Assembly (NCBI GenBank): GCA_018825665.1
Contig: JAHJEG010000017.1
Coordinates: 1-64,000 of the forward strand
Direction: 5' to 3'
Source of the DNA: a bacterium
GTDB lineage: Bacteria > Campylobacterota > Campylobacteria > Campylobacterales > Sulfurimonadaceae
Length of the DNA: 64,000 nucleotides
Of the stretch, positions 18,621-27,989 are shown in pieces. Within the stretch, counting starts at the first letter, position 1. Every line of letters begins with the position of its first letter. The translations under genes and the position numbers were made by a program. The notes under the pieces are model-generated. The model made no database searches. It was not told the origin of the DNA and worked only from the letters and a program-made list of their open reading frames with translations.

Positions 18621-19459
18621 TGAGCTATAAAAGCGTAAACTTTTCTAAGTTTTCTTCCATAAAGATTGGCGGTACCCTGGATGTAAAACTGCTTGAAAAT
18701 GCTCAGGACTACAGCAGCCGTTATTACATCATCGGCTCCTCCAACAACACCCTCATAGGAACACAGCCTCCCCCTCTGATGATGCTCAGCAAAAAGTATG
18801 ATTACATAAAGATACAAGACAATATGCTTAAGATAGGAGCTGCCACACCCTCAGGAAAGATAGCCTCCTTCTGCAAAAAACACGACATTGCCAATTTTGA
18901 ATTTGTATCGCATCTTCCCGGCACTCTGGGAGGACTGGTCAAGATGAATGCGGGACTCAAGGAGTATGAGATTTTTAATAATCTTATCTCTATTTCCACA
19001 TGCCGGGGTGACTACGAAAAAAAAGAGCTGAACTTCAGATACAGATATACAGATATCAATGCACCGATTTTAGAGGCGAGCTTTATTCTGGCATGTGGAT
19101 TCGACAAACAAAAAGTCGAGCTGTTTAAAAACATGCGTTCGAATCAGCCAAATACGCCGAGTGCGGGAAGCTGCTTTAAAAATCCCGCCGGAGACTATGC
19201 GGGAAGGCTTATAGAAGCTGTGGGCTTAAAGGGCTTTAAAGTCGGAGATATGGAGTTTAGCACCGTCCACGCAAATTTTTTGGTCAACCATGGCGCAGGA
19301 AATTTTAAAGATGCGATATTTTTAATTCAGGAAGCTCAAAAAAGAGTCTATGAGAGATTTGGAATTTGGCTTGAGAATGAAATCATAGTGCTGGACAAAA
19401 GATATATGGGCAAAGACTCGCCTCTATTAAATCCCCGCACAAAAGACAAACAGAGCTAA
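18620..19459 (+). CDS. murB: UDP-N-acetylenolpyruvoylglucosamine reductase
   Basis: 279 residues, the short form usual in this phylum. FAD-binding region GSSNNTLI and LPGTLGGLVKMNAG, the catalytic stretch TPSAGSCFKNP, and the C-terminal WLENEI glutamate are visible. It reduces UDP-GlcNAc-enolpyruvate to UDP-MurNAc for peptidoglycan synthesis. It overlaps fliQ upstream by one base and the convergent MscS-like gene by four. Two dispersed-repeat copies (18996, 19090) fall in it, encoding STC and ACG. Confidence 0.93.
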   Translation: MSYKSVNFSKFSSIKIGGTLDVKLLENAQDYSSRYYIIGSSNNTLIGTQPPPLMMLSKKYDYIKIQDNMLKIGAATPSGKIASFCKKHDIANFEFVSHLPGTLGGLVKMNAGLKEYEIFNNLISISTCRGDYEKKELNFRYRYTDINAPILEASFILACGFDKQKVELFKNMRSNQPNTPSAGSCFKNPAGDYAGRLIEAVGLKGFKVGDMEFSTVHANFLVNHGAGNFKDAIFLIQEAQKRVYERFGIWLENEIIVLDKRYMGKDSPLLNPRTKDKQS

Positions 19460-19947
19460 GCCTGCTGCTTAAGTTTGATTACGGGTTTTTGCAGCAATAG
19501 ATTATTCGGATAGAGAACTTTATTTCCATCCGCATCTCTTATCTCTATCTGAAATAAGGCTATCTCCAGAATCTCCCCCTCTACACTGCCATCACCGTCA
19601 ACGATCCTTACTCTGTCGCCAACACCGGCAGGAAACGTAAAAAATATAATAATGCTGGCGGTCACATTGCTCAAGATAGACCACTGCGCAAACAAAGCAA
19701 CACCGACTATCGCAAAGACCGAAGAAGCGAATACGGAAATCCCTTCTATATTTATTCCCCATACAAAGGTAAGAACAATAAGTCCGATAATGATAAAAAG
19801 GGTCTCAAACACCTTTTGTACAAAAAATATTCTCTTTGGAAGTATATTTCTCGCATTGGCTATCTTCTTTAAAATACGTCGTGTCGCGACCATTCCAATG
19901 TACGTAAGCAAAATGACTCCGAGGGTAAATAATAAAGAACTGCTCAT
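19456..19947 (-). CDS. Short MscS-family mechanosensitive channel protein
   Basis: 163 residues: two or three transmembrane helices, then the MscS beta domain (FPAGVGDRVRIVDGDGSVEGEI) and the NNLLLQKPVI end. The large C-terminal alpha/beta domain of full-size MscS is absent, so this is a minimal version. Likely role: osmotic release or small-solute channel in the inner membrane. Its 3' end overlaps murB by four bases. Confidence 0.75.
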   Translation of the reverse strand: MSSSLLFTLGVILLTYIGMVATRRILKKIANARNILPKRIFFVQKVFETLFIIIGLIVLTFVWGINIEGISVFASSVFAIVGVALFAQWSILSNVTASIIIFFTFPAGVGDRVRIVDGDGSVEGEILEIALFQIEIRDADGNKVLYPNNLLLQKPVIKLKQQA

Positions 19948-20073
19948 GTATAACTCCGATAAAATGATTAAAATGGAATTATACTTTAAAAATCATTTCT
20001 AGAAGCTATACACTTGTTCCCGGGCTATTTTCATTTTATGTTATAGTTTTGTATATTATTTAAAAGGTGCTCT

Positions 20074-20997
20074 ATGGATTATCAATCAATTTTAAATGAG
20101 ATTGCAGATGAGATCACACCGTTGCTAAAAGATGGAAAAGTTGCAGATTATATCCCTGCTCTGAGTATGGTCGATCCGAACCAGTTCGGGATGTCCATAA
20201 CACTTTTTGACGGAACCCAGTACAGTGTCGGTCATTCAAACACGCTTTTTTCCATACAAAGCATCTCAAAGCTCTTCACATTTACACTCGCGCTGAAATT
20301 TCACGGCTTCGACCTATATAAACGAATCGGGCACGAACCCTCGGGGAATCCTTTTAATTCCCTCGTTCAGCTTGAATACGAAAAAGGAAAACCGAGAAAT
20401 CCTTTTATCAATGCCGGAGCCATTAATGTTACAGATGCCCTCATAAATCATTATGGAGACGAGACAAGCGCCTATGAAGAGGTTTTGAAGTTTATAAGGG
20501 CAATTGCGGATGAAGATTCGATACGCTCGAATCCCATAGTCGCCGTATCCGAGATGGAACACGGCTACAGGAACCTGGCTTTGGCAAACCTGATGAAAAG
20601 TTTTAATAATCTCGACAACAATGTTCTTGATGTCGTACAGACATATTTCAACCATTGTGCCGTGGAGATGAGTACCAAGATGTTATCCAGAGCCATGCTC
20701 TATCTCGCGAACCACGGCGTAGACCCCATAACGGGAAAATCCTATATAACTGCGCAACAGGCAAAGCGGATCAATGCAGTCATGCTCACCTGCGGACACT
20801 ATGATGCTTCGGGAGACTTTGCATTTCATGTGGGATTACCCGGCAAGAGCGGTGTAGGGGGAGGAATAGTTGCTTTGATACCCAAAAAAATGGGGATAGC
20901 CGTCTGGTCGCCGGGACTAAACTCCAACGGAAATTCCCTTGTAGGGACTATGGCGCTGGAGCTGTTTACAACAAAAACGGGGCTTTCTATTTTTTAG
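20074..20997 (+). CDS. glsA: Glutaminase
   Basis: 307 residues, full length. This serine-dependent glutaminase family shares the beta-lactamase fold: catalytic SIQSISK (S-x-x-K), NPFINAGAI, the Tyr/Asn region, and GLPGKSGVGGG near the C-terminus. It hydrolyses glutamine to glutamate and ammonia. AAAGGTG serves as ribosome site. It is monocistronic between opposing genes. Confidence 0.95.
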   Translation: MDYQSILNEIADEITPLLKDGKVADYIPALSMVDPNQFGMSITLFDGTQYSVGHSNTLFSIQSISKLFTFTLALKFHGFDLYKRIGHEPSGNPFNSLVQLEYEKGKPRNPFINAGAINVTDALINHYGDETSAYEEVLKFIRAIADEDSIRSNPIVAVSEMEHGYRNLALANLMKSFNNLDNNVLDVVQTYFNHCAVEMSTKMLSRAMLYLANHGVDPITGKSYITAQQAKRINAVMLTCGHYDASGDFAFHVGLPGKSGVGGGIVALIPKKMGIAVWSPGLNSNGNSLVGTMALELFTTKTGLSIF

Positions 20998-21020
20998 TTT
21001 GCAGACAGCGCAAAAACAGC

Positions 21021-21416
21021 TTACTGGCTGAGCTGCTTGTGCAGGGAATTCAAATCCCCCAAAATATTTATACTGCTTATTTTTCCGTTTTTAAAGTGAA
21101 AGAACGAGGCTCCAGAGTAGCAGATACGCTTGCCTGTAGGTGCATAATTAAATATAGGACCCTCGTGTGTTCCGGTGTATGTGACATAAGCTGCCGCCAT
21201 ATTTCCTTCACTGACAATCATCTCCAAAGCATGGTACATGTTGGGAAATGCTTTTACAAGCATTTGGGAATAGTCTTTAAAACCTTCGATTCCATTTGCC
21301 GTAATATCCAATGAACCGCGAAAACGGATGTCCGGATCCAACAATTTATCCACCTTTGTGAAATCCTGATCATTCCACATCTGGTAGTACGCGCGAACTA
21401 GCTCTTTATTTTCCAT
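21021..21416 (-). CDS. SnoaL-like/ester cyclase-fold protein
   Basis: 131 residues with the NTF2-like layout of SnoaL family proteins: N-terminal YYQMWNDQDFTKVDKLLDPDIRF, central KAFPNMYHALEMIVSEGN, and GTHEGPIFNYAPTGKRICYSGASFFHF. Members range from polyketide cyclases to hydrolases and proteins of unknown role, so no substrate is claimed. It follows the small acidic protein gene on the same strand. Confidence 0.7.
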   Translation of the reverse strand: MENKELVRAYYQMWNDQDFTKVDKLLDPDIRFRGSLDITANGIEGFKDYSQMLVKAFPNMYHALEMIVSEGNMAAAYVTYTGTHEGPIFNYAPTGKRICYSGASFFHFKNGKISSINILGDLNSLHKQLSQ

Positions 21417-21427
21417 TATACTTCACT

Positions 21428-21679
21428 TTAATCTGTGTAACTATGTCTGTGCGGAAATTTTTCGACCGAACTGTATTCGTCGTCTTTCCAATCATCATAG
21501 TCATCATATCCGTCATAATCTACAGTAAACAGTTTTGAGTAGCCTCTTTTTACGAGCTCCTCATCAAGCAATTCACCATCATAACTTTTGCCTTTGCAAG
21601 TGCTAAGGATTTCAGCAATATCTGCTTCATCAACGCCACCAAGTTCCATTTCAAACACTACGTCGGAAACTTTCATCAA
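21428..21679 (-). CDS. Small acidic hypothetical protein
   Basis: 83 residues, not recognised. The N-terminal half (VSDVVFEMELGGVDEADIAEILSTCKG) looks helical; the C-terminal half is rich in Asp and Tyr (DYDGYDDYDDWKDDEY). Two neighbouring ATG codons begin it. An exact 10-bp inverted repeat lies 37 bases upstream and could be its operator. It precedes the SnoaL-like gene by 11 bases, so the two are probably co-transcribed. Confidence 0.6.
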   Translation of the reverse strand: MMKVSDVVFEMELGGVDEADIAEILSTCKGKSYDGELLDEELVKRGYSKLFTVDYDGYDDYDDWKDDEYSSVEKFPHRHSYTD

Positions 21680-21715
21680 ATCCTCGATAAAAAATTATAT
21701 CTATAAAAGACAATT

Positions 21716-21738
21716 TGTTTGATAGACACTATCAAACA
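21716..21738. promoter_or_regulatory. Perfect 10-bp inverted repeat upstream of the acidic protein gene
   Basis: TGTTTGATAG (21716-21725), three-base spacer, CTATCAAACA (21729-21738). It lies in the 234-base gap between divergent genes, 37 bases from the minus-strand start. The symmetry and spacing suit a dimeric repressor site; a transcript hairpin is the alternative. The rest of this gap is AT-rich and shows no other structure. Confidence 0.45.
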
Positions 21739-21913
21739 CAGCCAAAAAAACCGAAACACAAATCTGCGTCTCATAATGACTCAAAGGCTTTTTAAAAATC
21801 GGTGCCATTAAACTGAGTAAGAAATTATACAATTTTTTTTGTATTTTAAATATATAAAAAAAATAGTATAGTATCACATAACACAAATAATTATTTTTAC
21901 AATCGGAGCACAT

Positions 21914-22735
21914 ATGCAGGAGCATGGTTTGACGGATTCACAGCTGAATGAGGCGATCAGCGTATACAAAGACAACTTGGCGCTTGAACCGTATCAGGCT
22001 GAGCTAATAAAGCTGCAGCAGCACGTGGAGCGTAATAAACTCAAGTTTATCATTTTATTTGAGGGGCGTGATGCGGCCGGAAAAGGAAGCGTGATAGGGA
22101 GTGTCAGCAGATACATGAATCCTAAACACTACAGAATAGTCGCGCTTGGAAAACCTACGCAAGAAGAGAGAAGCGAATGGTATTTTCAAAGATATGTCAA
22201 GCATTTTCCTCGCGGGGGCGAGCTGATTTTATTTGACAGAAGTTGGTATAACCGCGCAATGGTTGAGCCTATTTTTAACTTTTGTTCAAAAAAAGAATAT
22301 GACCTGTTTATGAAGGATGTTGTCCCCTTTGAAGAATCTATCATTGACCATGGAACCGTGCTTATCAAACTCTACTTCAGCGTAAAAAAAGAGAGACAGG
22401 CGCAGAGGTTCGAGCAAAGACGTTTAGACCCGTTGAGACAATGGAAACTAAGCGAAATAGACTTGCAGGCGCAAAGTATGTGGGATCAGTTTACGGAAAA
22501 AAAATATGAGATGCTTCAGGCAACCAGCAGGGTAAAAAATCCATGGAACGTCATCCGCTCAAGCGATAAACACAAGGCCCGACTGGAGACTATCAAACTT
22601 ATTCTAAACAGTATAGACTATGACGGACGCTCCCGTGCCCTGGATTACACTCCTGATCCCGAGATCGTATTTTCGGCAGAGAGCGAACTTCTGATTATGG
22701 AAAAGACAAAAAATAAGAGACCAGGACATGAATAG
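21914..22735 (+). CDS. ppk2: Polyphosphate kinase 2 family protein
   Basis: 273 residues. Walker A FEGRDAAGKGS near residue 50, the GKPTQEERSEWYFQRY substrate-binding block, Walker B LILFDRSWYNRA, and the lid region with RRLDPLRQWKLS. PPK2 enzymes move phosphate between polyphosphate and nucleotides (usually making GTP or ATP from polyphosphate). ATG at 21914. Its end overlaps the downstream peptidase gene by eight bases. Confidence 0.92.
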   Translation: MQEHGLTDSQLNEAISVYKDNLALEPYQAELIKLQQHVERNKLKFIILFEGRDAAGKGSVIGSVSRYMNPKHYRIVALGKPTQEERSEWYFQRYVKHFPRGGELILFDRSWYNRAMVEPIFNFCSKKEYDLFMKDVVPFEESIIDHGTVLIKLYFSVKKERQAQRFEQRRLDPLRQWKLSEIDLQAQSMWDQFTEKKYEMLQATSRVKNPWNVIRSSDKHKARLETIKLILNSIDYDGRSRALDYTPDPEIVFSAESELLIMEKTKNKRPGHE

Positions 22736-23810
22736 CTCATTTACACACTTCAGAGGATTTCTCGATACGCTCAAACATCTCATCCGCTCCCCCTCTGTTG
22801 TCGGTGCGGAACACCCGTTTTTTCTTTCGCTCAAGAGAGAGCTTGATGAACTTGGTATAAAAACCACCCTTTATGAGGGTCTGCTCGTGGCGGAGGGGCA
22901 TAAACCCGATTCGGGGATGCTCTCAGCGCACATTGACAGACACGGTCTGATATGCACAGGTCCGAATGAATTTCAGTACGCTGCTTTTATGACGCAAAAC
23001 CGCGGGGATTTAACAGGAGACTCCTTTTCTGAGCAGACCTATATGGCCATTGCAGAAAGGTTCAAACAGCAGCTTGTACAGGCCTATGAGCCTTGGTCGG
23101 GCTCTTATCTCGGGCTTGGTACGATTGACAATGCCTATATCTGTGAACGCAGAAAAAATCTTGTTTTTGAGGTAAAGGGGCTTGAACACCTCATGCCCGG
23201 AACCCCTATTGCTTTTGTAGACACACTCTCAAACAAAGACGGTCTTCTCTCGGCCCAACTTGACAATGTTTTTAGTGCGGCTGTAATCGTGTACCTGTAC
23301 AAAAGCGGTTACAAAGGTACGGCTTTTTTCACCGCACAGGAAGAATCAGGAAAAAGCTGGCGTTTTTTGCTCGAATGGTTCCGCCGTTTTGATAAAAATA
23401 CAAACAGGCTTCTGGTTCTAGATACCAGCCCTTATCCAAACAGAGAACTAGCAGAGAATCAGGATATCGTACTTCGCAACCGTGATGCCAATGCAATCTT
23501 CAACTCCCCTCTGACACAAGAGATAGAGGAGCTGTGCAAAGAACACGAGATAAAGTACAGCTTTAAAGATATTTATTTGCAAGAGGGAAATAAAAAACTT
23601 CTCGAACAGGGACTAAAAGCAAATTCACTTGGAAGTACGGAGATGGGAAGATTGATCTTGGCAAGTGAGGGAGCAGTTCAGGGAACGACACTCCAAGTTC
23701 CTACTACGGGATATCACACCACATCTGAGACAGTTTCCGTAAAAGCCGTAACAGGTATGCTTACACTCCTAAAAGAGATGTATGTTGATACAAAAAGTAT
23801 GAATCACTAG
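22728..23810 (+). CDS. M42/M20-like metallopeptidase
   Basis: 360 residues. A di-zinc aminopeptidase pattern is visible: SAHIDRHG (first His ligand), the QLDN aspartate, AQEESG (catalytic and ligand Glu), LDTSPY (Asp) and TTGYHT (final His). This order fits the M42 glutamyl-aminopeptidase branch, though the family assignment is by motif only. It overlaps ppk2 and should be co-translated with it. Confidence 0.7.
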   Translation: MNSSFTHFRGFLDTLKHLIRSPSVVGAEHPFFLSLKRELDELGIKTTLYEGLLVAEGHKPDSGMLSAHIDRHGLICTGPNEFQYAAFMTQNRGDLTGDSFSEQTYMAIAERFKQQLVQAYEPWSGSYLGLGTIDNAYICERRKNLVFEVKGLEHLMPGTPIAFVDTLSNKDGLLSAQLDNVFSAAVIVYLYKSGYKGTAFFTAQEESGKSWRFLLEWFRRFDKNTNRLLVLDTSPYPNRELAENQDIVLRNRDANAIFNSPLTQEIEELCKEHEIKYSFKDIYLQEGNKKLLEQGLKANSLGSTEMGRLILASEGAVQGTTLQVPTTGYHTTSETVSVKAVTGMLTLLKEMYVDTKSMNH

Positions 23811-23827
23811 ATTTATACTTTTAATTT

Positions 23828-24754
23828 TTAAGCTCCAATATCGTCTTTTTTAATTTTTCTTTCTTTCTTAGGTTCGGCAATGCTTACATTTCTTTCGATG
23901 TAGTCCATTATTTTTCCGGCGATATCTACGCCCGTTGCTTTTTCTATCCCCTCAAGACCCGGAGAAGAGTTCACTTCCATCACAAGAGGGCCTCTAGCTG
24001 AGGGTATCATATCCACTCCGCACACTCCTAGACCCATAGCTTTTGCAGCGGCCAAAGCCATACTTTCTTCTTCTGCTGAGAGTTTATGCACCGTAGCGCT
24101 TCCCCCTTGATGCAGGTTTGAACGAAAATCACCCTCTGCTCCTTGTCTCTTCATAGCACCGACAACTTCGCCGTCCACCACTATAGCACGGATATCAGCT
24201 CCCCCGGCTTCTGCGATAAATTCCTGAACAAGGAGGTTTACGTCCATTCCGTAGAATGCGTCAAGTACAGATTTGGCCGCTTTTTTTGTTTCAGCCAAAA
24301 CAACACCTACGCCCTGGGTGCCTTCTAAAATCTTTAAAACCAGAGGTGCTCCGCCGCTTAACTTGATAACACCTTCCGTATCGGACTTGTTTGAGGCAAA
24401 AACGGTCTTTGGCATATCCACTTCATGCTTGGAGAGTATCTGCAGACTTCTAAGCTTGTCTCTTGAACGTGAGATTGCCAAAGAACCGGCGACGCTAAAA
24501 GCATTCATCATCTCGAAGTGGCGAACCATTGCCGTACCGTAAAAAGTACGGCTGGCTCCTATTCTAGGGATTATGGCATCGGGAGCATCCAACTCTTCTC
24601 CATGATAATTTATTTTCAGTTCACCTTTTTGAATCTCGATACTACACTCCAAATAGTCAATGATTTGAACATCCCATCCCCTCTGCTTCGCAGACTCCAT
24701 CAATCTTTTCGTTGAGTAAAGTGTCGAGTTTCTTGATAGTATATATAGCTTCAT
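23828..24754 (-). CDS. rimK: RimK-type ATP-grasp glutamate ligase
   Basis: 308 residues, the size of E. coli RimK. ATP-grasp features: the [11 protein letters not shown] hinge, [11 protein letters not shown] glycine loop, [21 protein letters not shown], and the metal-binding [14 protein letters not shown]. RimK adds glutamate to the C-terminus of ribosomal protein S6; homologues use other acceptors. One base separates it from a retropepsin-like gene upstream, and an aspartoacylase-like gene is divergent, a grouping known for RimK relatives. Confidence 0.88.
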   Translation of the reverse strand: MKLYILSRNSTLYSTKRLMESAKQRGWDVQIIDYLECSIEIQKGELKINYHGEELDAPDAIIPRIGASRTFYGTAMVRHFEMMNAFSVAGSLAISRSRDKLRSLQILSKHEVDMPKTVFASNKSDTEGVIKLSGGAPLVLKILEGTQGVGVVLAETKKAAKSVLDAFYGMDVNLLVQEFIAEAGGADIRAIVVDGEVVGAMKRQGAEGDFRSNLHQGGSATVHKLSAEEESMALAAAKAMGLGVCGVDMIPSARGPLVMEVNSSPGLEGIEKATGVDIAGKIMDYIERNVSIAEPKKERKIKKDDIGA

Positions 24755-24755
24755 T

Positions 24756-25172
24756 TTATACCTTTTTTTTATATTTTAATGACACGTCGACCAGAAATCT
24801 CTTTTCCAAAAATTTTCTGCCGATCAGCATGGGATACTTCATATCTTTGCGGTTTGTCAATGAGATCTCTGCCATATAGGTTTTTCCGACGATACTGATA
24901 GCTGTTTTGATAAATATTCTTTCTTCGGATTTTCCGTTGGAACTTTTTACTTTTTTTATTTTATGCACAGGCATCACAATATCTTCCTGAGAATAATTGG
25001 GATGGGAATCATCCAGTAATTTAAAATGAACAGTACCGTTTTCATTCAAATATATTTCATCACAATGGATAGAACAGGAGTCAGCTCCCGTATCGATCTT
25101 TGCTTCTATATCGTAAAACTCCAACTCCGGTATAGAAATATATTCATTCCTTCCCACAACCGATTTTTCCAT
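24756..25172 (-). CDS. RimB-like retropepsin-fold protease (ATP-dependent zinc protease family)
   Basis: 138 residues. The aspartic-protease motif DTGADS lies near residue 31, with a later hydrophobic [18 protein letters not shown] strand pair. This family is annotated as ATP-dependent zinc protease but has the retropepsin fold, and it travels with rimK. Probable role: acting on, or regulating, RimK-modified substrate tails. Confidence 0.82.
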   Translation of the reverse strand: MEKSVVGRNEYISIPELEFYDIEAKIDTGADSCSIHCDEIYLNENGTVHFKLLDDSHPNYSQEDIVMPVHKIKKVKSSNGKSEERIFIKTAISIVGKTYMAEISLTNRKDMKYPMLIGRKFLEKRFLVDVSLKYKKKV

Positions 25173-25267
25173 AATGCCGCACCCACTTGTTTCAATATAT
25201 ATATGGTACCATTCTAATATATATTTGATTAATTTAAGGCTATTTTTATCAAATAATGAGGAAAAGA

Positions 25268-26317
25268 ATGAAAGACAATATCTTAGAAATATGCGGTATT
25301 AGTGTTGCCAGAGGAAGTATCAAAGATATAGAGATAGAGCTTCCAAAACTCTATAATCTTCCTGCTTCCATCCCTATTCACGTTATACGCGGAAAATCCA
25401 AAGGTGCAACCGTTTTTATCAGTGCCGCCATCCACGGAGATGAGCTTAACGGCATAGAGATCATAAGACGGCTGCGCAATCTGGCTATTTTGAATAAACT
25501 CAAGGGAACACTGATACTGGTCCCTGTTGTAAACGTATACGGAGTGAACACATTGACAAGATATCTGCCCGACCGCAGAGATCTTAACCGCAGTTTTCCG
25601 GGCTCTACAAAAGGCTCACTTGCCGCGAGAATAGCCAAGATATTTTTTGATGAGATAGTCATGAAGTGCGATTACGGAATTGATTTGCATACGGGAGCTA
25701 TCCACAGATCCAATTTACCCCAGATTCGTACCAATATTAAAAATGAAGAGACCCTCAGACTTGCTAAGTCCTTTGAAGCGCCTGTGATTTTACACTCCGA
25801 ACTCAGAGACGGTTCGCTTAGATCAGAAGCCCAGGAATACGGTGTTCCTATTTTGCTCTATGAAGCGGGAGAAGCTTTGCGTTTTGACGATACATCGATA
25901 AAAATCGGTGTCAAAGGGATAGTTAACGTACTCAAATCCCTACAGATGCTTCCCTCAAGCAGAAATAAAACATATAAAACACCTCTGATTTTTAAACAAA
26001 GCAGTTGGATACGCGCCCATGAGAGCGGAATGATAAGAACTGTCAAAACACTCGGTGATTCAGTAAAAACAGATGAGATTATCGCCTTTATTGATGCACC
26101 CATAGGCAGCAACAGTTTTGAGATACACGCGGCATTTGACGGTGTGATCATAGGAAAGATTCAAATACCTCTGGTACAAGCGGGTGATGCCGTCTTTCAT
26201 ATAGCACGTTTTGAGGATTTGGAAAAAGCGGATGCACATATAGAATATTTTCAAGAAAATGCCATAGAAGACAGTGATATTATGGGTCTAAACGATGAGC
26301 ATACTATAGAAAACTAG
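25268..26317 (+). CDS. Succinylglutamate desuccinylase/aspartoacylase-family protein
   Basis: I choose ATG 25268 (349 residues) over ATG 25256, because the GAGGA ribosome site (25258-25262) overlaps the earlier ATG and is well spaced for the later one. Zinc-carboxypeptidase-like motifs: AAIHGDELNG (His/Glu ligands), DRRDLNRSFPG, and DLHTGAIHRSN (His ligand). A C-terminal lobe of about 90 residues ends in an acidic tail. It probably removes acyl or amino-acid groups. It is divergent from the rimK/protease pair and likely acts with it. Confidence 0.85.
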   Translation: MKDNILEICGISVARGSIKDIEIELPKLYNLPASIPIHVIRGKSKGATVFISAAIHGDELNGIEIIRRLRNLAILNKLKGTLILVPVVNVYGVNTLTRYLPDRRDLNRSFPGSTKGSLAARIAKIFFDEIVMKCDYGIDLHTGAIHRSNLPQIRTNIKNEETLRLAKSFEAPVILHSELRDGSLRSEAQEYGVPILLYEAGEALRFDDTSIKIGVKGIVNVLKSLQMLPSSRNKTYKTPLIFKQSSWIRAHESGMIRTVKTLGDSVKTDEIIAFIDAPIGSNSFEIHAAFDGVIIGKIQIPLVQAGDAVFHIARFEDLEKADAHIEYFQENAIEDSDIMGLNDEHTIEN

Positions 26318-26376
26318 AGAAAAATAGAGAAGAAAATCAGAAAGTGATTTTATAAGCCGGTTTCTGCAGTCGGTGC

Positions 26377-26399
26377 ACAAAGAGCAGAATGCTCTTTGT
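26377..26399. terminator. Hairpin between convergent genes
   Basis: ACAAAGAGCA (26377-26386) pairs with TGCTCTTTGT (26390-26399) around GAA. It lies between the aspartoacylase-like gene and the barrel gene and can end transcripts from both sides. Confidence 0.65.
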
Positions 26400-26402
26400 A
26401 TA

Positions 26403-27164
26403 TTAAAAACGAAGCATCAAACCCGCATAAACACCTGAAAAATCAAGATCCATCTTGGCATCTACGCTGTCTTCATCGATTTTGATTTTTTGTACTCTGT
26501 ATCCAAGTTCAAGTGCAGGTTGGATAACAGGGAAAAAATCAAGCGTGTAGTCTACTTTCGCACGCGCATCATAGATTGTTGATGAACCGCTTGTTACGTA
26601 TTTTACATCCGCTTCGACACCAATGTTTGTAACCGGGATTTCTGTACGAACTCTTGCGTAGAGCATAGGAAGAGCAATACTCGTCGTATCACTGTAAGAA
26701 GTATCGGTACTGCCCGGGATCGTTACGCCATCGGCAGTATAAGACATATTCATCACTTTTAAATCCACACCAAGATCCAATGTTATCCAAAATGTGTTAT
26801 CCAAAATGTTGTAATAAGGGATGATATCAAACTGTGTCATCTCAAGAGATGTTGCCGAAGTAGCCGGGATGGTAAAGTTTTTAAAAGTACCTGTTGCCTC
26901 ACCGGTATTTTTTAAAGAAACATACTCCACTCTAAGGTTTGGAATGATAGGAACAGGATGTTTTATCAACAGCCAGGCATAGTTTTGCGTTTCCTCTTTT
27001 TCCAAAGACTTGTCGCTACCGCTTGAAACACCGTCCGTATAGCTTATCTCACCGCTTGGTTTTTGCATCCATGCACCCGCACCCATCTCAACTCTTGCGA
27101 AATCTGCGCTGGCAGTCGTAGCCAGAACAATTCCACATGCCAAAGTAGACAAAATCTTTTTCAT
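26403..27164 (-). CDS. TIGR04219-like outer-membrane beta-barrel protein
   Basis: The best start is the second ATG of the ATGATG pair (27164), six bases after GGAG, giving 253 residues that begin with a signal peptide (MKKILSTLACGIVLATTASA). The mature protein alternates polar and hydrophobic residues and ends in YAGLMLRF, a typical barrel C-terminus with final Phe. The opening FARVEMGAGAWMQKPSG is typical of this family of small barrels. Function unknown. A dispersed-repeat copy (27133) falls in the signal peptide, encoding LACG. Confidence 0.72.
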   Translation of the reverse strand: MKKILSTLACGIVLATTASADFARVEMGAGAWMQKPSGEISYTDGVSSGSDKSLEKEETQNYAWLLIKHPVPIIPNLRVEYVSLKNTGEATGTFKNFTIPATSATSLEMTQFDIIPYYNILDNTFWITLDLGVDLKVMNMSYTADGVTIPGSTDTSYSDTTSIALPMLYARVRTEIPVTNIGVEADVKYVTSGSSTIYDARAKVDYTLDFFPVIQPALELGYRVQKIKIDEDSVDAKMDLDFSGVYAGLMLRF

Positions 27165-27245
27165 CATAAACTCCATTTGTATAATCTGCAATATTATAGC
27201 AAACTGATGTAGTAGATAACTTAAGTGATTAGATTATGATTGTTA

Positions 27246-27268
27246 ATATTAGGGTAAAACCCTAATAT
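27246..27268. repeat. Inverted repeat upstream of the barrel gene
   Basis: ATATTAGGG (27246-27254) pairs with CCCTAATAT (27260-27268) around TAAAA. It lies in the 189-base gap between tpx and the barrel gene, 80 bases before the barrel start, and could be a terminator for tpx or an operator. A second weak stem (CCACTC/GAGTGG) is at 27316-27332. Nothing else is seen in this gap. Confidence 0.4.
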
Positions 27269-27353
27269 AATAGGAGAAGGAGAATTTGTAAGCGGTATTT
27301 CACTTATCTTTTGTGCCACTCAAAGAGAGTGGACTTGAATAAAAAAGGGCTGA

Positions 27354-27857
27354 TTAACTAACAGCAGCGATTGCAGCGTCGTAGTTTGGCTCTTCTGTGA
27401 TTTCAGGAACGATCTCTTTGTATGTTACTACACCCTCTTCGTTAATTGCGAAGATTGCTCTACAAGTAACACCTGCAAGAACAGAACTACCTAGTAGTAC
27501 ACCGTAAGCGTTTGCGAAATCTTTGTTTCTGAAGTCTGAAGTAACAGTTAGGTTCGTGATACCTTCAGTTGAACAAAAACGTCCAGCAGCAAATGGTAAG
27601 TCTAAAGAAACGATAGTCGGTTTAACACCTTCTAATGAAGAAGCTTTTGCATTGAAGTTACGAGTCTCAGTAGCACATACACCTGTATCTAATGAAGGAA
27701 CAACGATAATAAGTTGTTTGTGACCTTGAGCTCCACCAACTACTACATCACCTAAACCGTCTGAATTAACAACAGTTACTTCTGGTGCTTTATCACCAAC
27801 ATTTACTTGATTTCCTAAAAGTTCTACGTCTGTACCTTTGAATTTTGTAGTTGCCAT
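27354..27857 (-). CDS. tpx: Thiol peroxidase
   Basis: 167 residues, full length. The peroxidatic cysteine is in PSLDTGVCATETRNFN and the resolving cysteine in AGRFCSTEG, the atypical 2-Cys arrangement of Tpx. It reduces hydrogen peroxide and alkyl hydroperoxides using thioredoxin. Strong AAGGAG ribosome site and single-gene transcription. Codon choice is strongly biased, as expected for an abundant protein. Confidence 0.95.
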   Translation of the reverse strand: MATTKFKGTDVELLGNQVNVGDKAPEVTVVNSDGLGDVVVGGAQGHKQLIIVVPSLDTGVCATETRNFNAKASSLEGVKPTIVSLDLPFAAGRFCSTEGITNLTVTSDFRNKDFANAYGVLLGSSVLAGVTCRAIFAINEEGVVTYKEIVPEITEEPNYDAAIAAVS

Positions 27858-27989
27858 TTTGGCTCCTTGATTTGATTTATTTAATTTATGTCGAAAGTTT
27901 ACTTAATTCGGATAATTTTACTCTTATTTAAAAAAAGAATGTTTTTCAATAAGGTTAAATTAAGCTGTTAATCCGTGATTTATCATTAT

